This document shows, in pieces, positions 60,530 to 64,000 of a stretch of DNA of 64,000 nucleotides (the first letter of the stretch is position 1; each line of letters opens with the position of its first letter). Both the position numbers and the translations under genes were made by a program. The DNA comes from Dipylidium caninum. Its lineage: Eukaryota > Platyhelminthes > Cestoda > Cyclophyllidea > Dipylidiidae. The notes beneath the pieces were generated by a model that was not told the origin of the DNA, made no database searches, and worked only from the letters and a program-made list of their open reading frames with translations. The stretch is taken from positions 124,001-188,000 of the forward strand of contig QEYB01001237.1 of assembly GCA_017562135.1 (NCBI GenBank), in the 5' to 3' direction.

Positions 60530-61570
60530 AGGGAAGTGAGGAGAGGAGAGGAAGCGACTAACTCATCTCCTTAACCCACATTTGGCAGGCCCATTTCGTC
60601 CACATGAAGGGGCAAATGGGCAATCGGCAGAACAACCGATGACCTGGTTTCCTTGTCACTCGTCACGAAACAAAGGCAATCACAATGAGTAGAGTAGAGC
60701 CCATGCATCGCCATGCACCCAGGCGACGCTGGGGCAACCGCGAAATGAGGACTGATAGTGGCTGCTCCGATCGCAATTTGATTAGTCCAAGTGGGCTGCG
60801 TGGACAGATGCGCTAGTTGCGGCTGCATATGCTCACTTGTCGACTTTGTCCCCTTCCAATCATGCCGTCTCATTGAGCTTCCACTTGCTTGTCGTTCACT
60901 TACACTTCTCTCACCTCTTATTGGTAACGGGTTGAAGACGCGTAATGGGGTATTTCTGCCCACCCCTCGTCTTTGCAGTGGTCGTCTGTCTGCTAGACAC
61001 TTCCCCACGGAGAGTTCAGACATCACGATGCGGCTGACAGAGTAGTATGTTGTTTATTTGTGTGTGAGCTTTGGCCATGTTGAAGGAAAGTCGAGAGAAC
61101 GAGCAGGAGGAAGAGGAAAGGGAAGAGGGGAAGCGATGATTGAGGCCACCCAGCCGAAGGTGTGCCAGTTAATCGAGGGGTTAACAAACAAGGGCGGCAG
61201 TTAGGGAGTTGGGAAAAAAGAGGATGATGACTTGAGTGGTGGTCGAAATGGTGAAGGCGAGTCAGCTCCCGCTTCCTGAGGTTTCGTGGCGAGTGGAGAA
61301 AGCAGGAGGAGACATACACATTGCTCCTGATAATCACGGGATCTGAGCAGCCACGTGATTTGCATATCTTCTACTGCTCCTGGTCCTGAAGTGTAGCTCT
61401 TTTGCATGTGCGCAACGTCTGTCGCGTAAATACTGGTGACGGTATGGGCTTGGCAACCACGTGCAACACCGTCTCGACGGAAACCTCGACCAGTCGTAAT
61501 GATACTCGCCAGAATGGATGAGCGTGAGTCTGAAAAGAGCCGCCTGTCACCGTATGGACGCGATGTCACC
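60530..61570. repeat. Dispersed repeat family 1, copy 2
   Basis: Partner of 52441-53300, direct orientation, about 8 kb away. The most obvious block is at 60786-60850 (TCCAAGTGGGCT, then GCTGCATATGCTCACTTGTC, then CCGTCTCATTGAGC) against 52824-52920. Similarity continues in patches through 61310-61560. Confidence 0.65.
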
Positions 61571-64000
61571 GCGTAGACCATGCGACACACTTCCGCCGAA
61601 CGCACACTTATCCATGCCGAAGGTGGCTGACCTCTCCCACATCCATGAACTGCCACTGTGATTACACACCGGAATAGTGGACATCGGACGAAGACTCGAA
61701 GCGCGTGGCAGCCGAATGCCTAAACAGAGAAGGCACAACTAAGGAGATTCAGTTCCACTTTAGCTACATGCTGGAGGGATAAAGAAGCAAAGCACTTCAT
61801 CCACGTTACGAGAGAAGACGAGGCACTGCGTGGCAGGAGAAAATTACTTGTCCACCAGTTGACTTAAGGAAGTAACGCGAAGCAGCGGTCGGTCGCGAGG
61901 TGGTTGAAGAAGAGCCACAATTAACAATGTAAATTCTTTCAAATATCCACAAGGCAATGCAAATGGAGGGCGAGTGAGTACTTCCAACCACGAAGTGGTG
62001 TGAGGAAAAAGGTCGTCGACCATTGATTTGGATAACGTCATCGTTCAATGTTCTCCTCTCATGAACGAGTAATGCGCACGCGGAATGCCGTTTGGGCGAA
62101 CAAATTCCACAGTGGTCTTCGCAATCGACGCTGCCCACTGGGGATGTCTCTGATATCTGCACCTTCCTCGCTGGCGTTCTCCGCATCAATTGGTCCTGCG
62201 ACCCGCGCAACTCTCATTTTCTCTGTCCTCCACTTATGCCCGTCAACCACCATGACAGAAGTCAGTGTACAACGTCTCACTTGCAAACATTTCTCACACT
62301 CCTTATTGACATCGGAGAGATGTGGTTGGGCCTTCCCCGCTACCGAGTAGCCCGACGACGATTGCGACAGGCTGGTCTGGACACATCAAACCCAGTCTTC
62401 CAAGTCTCGCGGACCGACTTCCTGTCCAACCGAGCCGAATGAATGGCGGAGATACAATCACGGGAAGTGCGGTACCGATTGCGCTACATTCACATGCTCA
62501 TCAGTGTAGAGGAAGACCTTCTCGCCACATCGGAAGCAACCGCACTCACACTAACGTCTGAGCTGACTTTACCCATTATAAAGCAATGGTGCTGTTGGAA
62601 AGGTGACGGTGAGGCTGAGGCCGAGCATCGGGAGGTTGAAAAGAAGCAAGGAGGGACGAGGTTGCGAGTTGAATGACTGCATTTAGAATATGGTCGCGCA
62701 TTCTCCCAGACAATTTTTTACTTACAACTGGGTGAGATAGTTCGGTGTGCCTCTTGACGCAACTACAACTTCGTCTTATCACACGCATACTTCACATCAC
62801 GCTTCTTCCTTCCTAACCACAATCCTCCCACAATTCAGTTTTTTAAGGACAAGTCTGTGGCGAGACAGATTTATTATTCAAATCTGTAGTTAACTTGACA
62901 AGAGAGAAAGCATTCTTTTCTCAGAGATTGCTGGGACTGCAACAATATGCGAAGCCTTCAAGCTTAGTAAGTGTATTCCCGTCGAGGCGTATGGAAGATT
63001 TGTCTTGGACTAACCTGAAGTCAAGCTAATTTTTCTTAGAGGAAGCATCGTGTCTAGATTTGTCATATCTGTGATTCAACAATGCCTGTTTGGACATTAT
63101 GGCTAATTTTTAGAGGAAATGGAGGGAAGACGGCATCAGCCTAACCTCCACCAAGCAACAGGTCGATCACATTGCGACAGGCAGGACCGCCGTTTGCTTC
63201 CTTCGACGAATCATACATCTATACATCCACATACTCACTGGTTACTCATATTCAACAACGGTCCAACTGAGATACGACCTTGCTCAAAGAAATTGTATTT
63301 GTGTCGTGGACGAGGCCCATTACTTCCAACCAGCTGAAGCGAGGTTGAGTTGAGCGCTAACTTCGGTGGACTATGCAAGTGGCAGCATGAAACGTCCAGT
63401 TCCACCAAATCACTCGAACTCGTCGCCGTGCCCGGCAAAATATCTTTTGTTTGGATAGAAACAAAAACCGAGACTGAGGGTGACGGGATTTTCGTGGGTA
63501 GACGAGGCTGCAGTGGGAGTTCACCTGAAATTACAATAAGAAGGGAAATCTGTTGCAGTGAAAGACCATGACTTTGACTTTCTTAGTGTAAAGTTTGCTG
63601 CTCCTCTTACCTGAATTCTTCTCTCCTAATCTTACACTCGGCATATGTGAAATCGGATTCTTTCTCGATTTCTGTAATATCCATCGCAAGAGACTTTCTT
63701 TCTAAAAGGGTTAGGGGAACCCTCGAGGTCCACTCCGCCAGTATGCGGTTGCTAGAACGATAAGCATGACTTTGATGCGGAGGCACCATTTACGCGAGAA
63801 GTACGTTAGAGCTATTACAAAGGAGGATGCACAACTTACGATTGGGCCATAATTCGGCTAATCATTGTAACAGTCTTCACAGTACCAAGGAACGGGTAGC
63901 AGCCTGTTTAGGTGGAGGAAAGTGCTTCTGGAGAAGGCGTGATAGCCAGCTGCATGGGAGCACGACCCGGTGGTCACTACAAAGGGTCTGAGCGCACCAA

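Larger units (their letters stand above)
59931..64000. other. 3' flank of prominin B and unassigned sequence
   Basis: 4 kb with no gene I can support. Overlapping ORFs of up to 151 codons (60571-61026, 61201-61656, 61806-62210 on minus; 62048-62350, 62092-62442 on plus) occupy both strands of the same DNA and show no domain. The region holds the second copy of dispersed repeat family 1 and a 7-mer repeat. Confidence 0.4.

Noticed and set aside
1..64000. tRNA, rRNA, CRISPR, operon-type promoters
   Set aside because: No cloverleaf, rRNA block, direct-repeat/spacer array or bacterial signals seen; the window is eukaryotic and intron-rich.

Overview
This is a eukaryotic nuclear window, not a bacterial one. 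Genes are split into many exons with GT-AG introns, some only about 50 nt long. The protein families (prominin, receptor-type tyrosine phosphatase fold, TMX3, GT31 glycosyltransferase, mitotic-type cyclins, a mariner transposase) are metazoan. Short introns together with an extreme run of symmetric micro-exons point to a parasitic flatworm, most likely a cestode; this taxon call is an inference.

Layout. 75-3554 (+): 3' part of a TMX3-like ER thioredoxin-related membrane protein. 4671-6453 (-), 8277-9964 (+) and 13760-18418 (+): three divergent cyclin-fold genes sharing the same core exon boundaries. The third carries a 5' array of 27 symmetric phase-1 exons, 26 of them 21-57 nt and 15 of exactly 42 nt. 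23087-24671 (+): a GT31 beta-1,3-galactosyltransferase-like gene with an apparent one-base frame break; 3.3 kb upstream lies an inverted, partly deleted copy of its exon junction. 26366-30311 (-): a tyrosine-phosphatase-fold gene in which both the WPD and the HC(X)5R catalytic residues are replaced. 33781-34205 (-): a decayed mariner transposase fragment. 36012-48491 (+) and 55956-59930 (+): two tandem prominin-like five-pass membrane proteins, the first with a long acidic tail, the second with almost no tail. The remaining stretches (10-13.7 kb, 18.4-23 kb, 30.3-36 kb, 48.5-55.9 kb, 60-64 kb) hold no gene I can support, and include ancient dispersed repeats (52.4 kb with 60.5 kb; 49.6 kb with 54.9 kb) and microsatellites.

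Exon models were built by hand. I required canonical GT/AG sites, matching intron phase across every junction, and homology between paralogs in the window. The open reading sums are divisible by three for TMX3 (partial, 325 aa), cyclin-like 1 (360 aa), cyclin-like 2 (328 aa), cyclin-like 3 (743 aa) and prominin A (1056 aa). The most unusual item is the micro-exon cyclin: micro-exon genes in parasitic flatworms are best known for secreted proteins, whereas here the array is fused to an intracellular cell-cycle fold and sits beside two paralogs without it.
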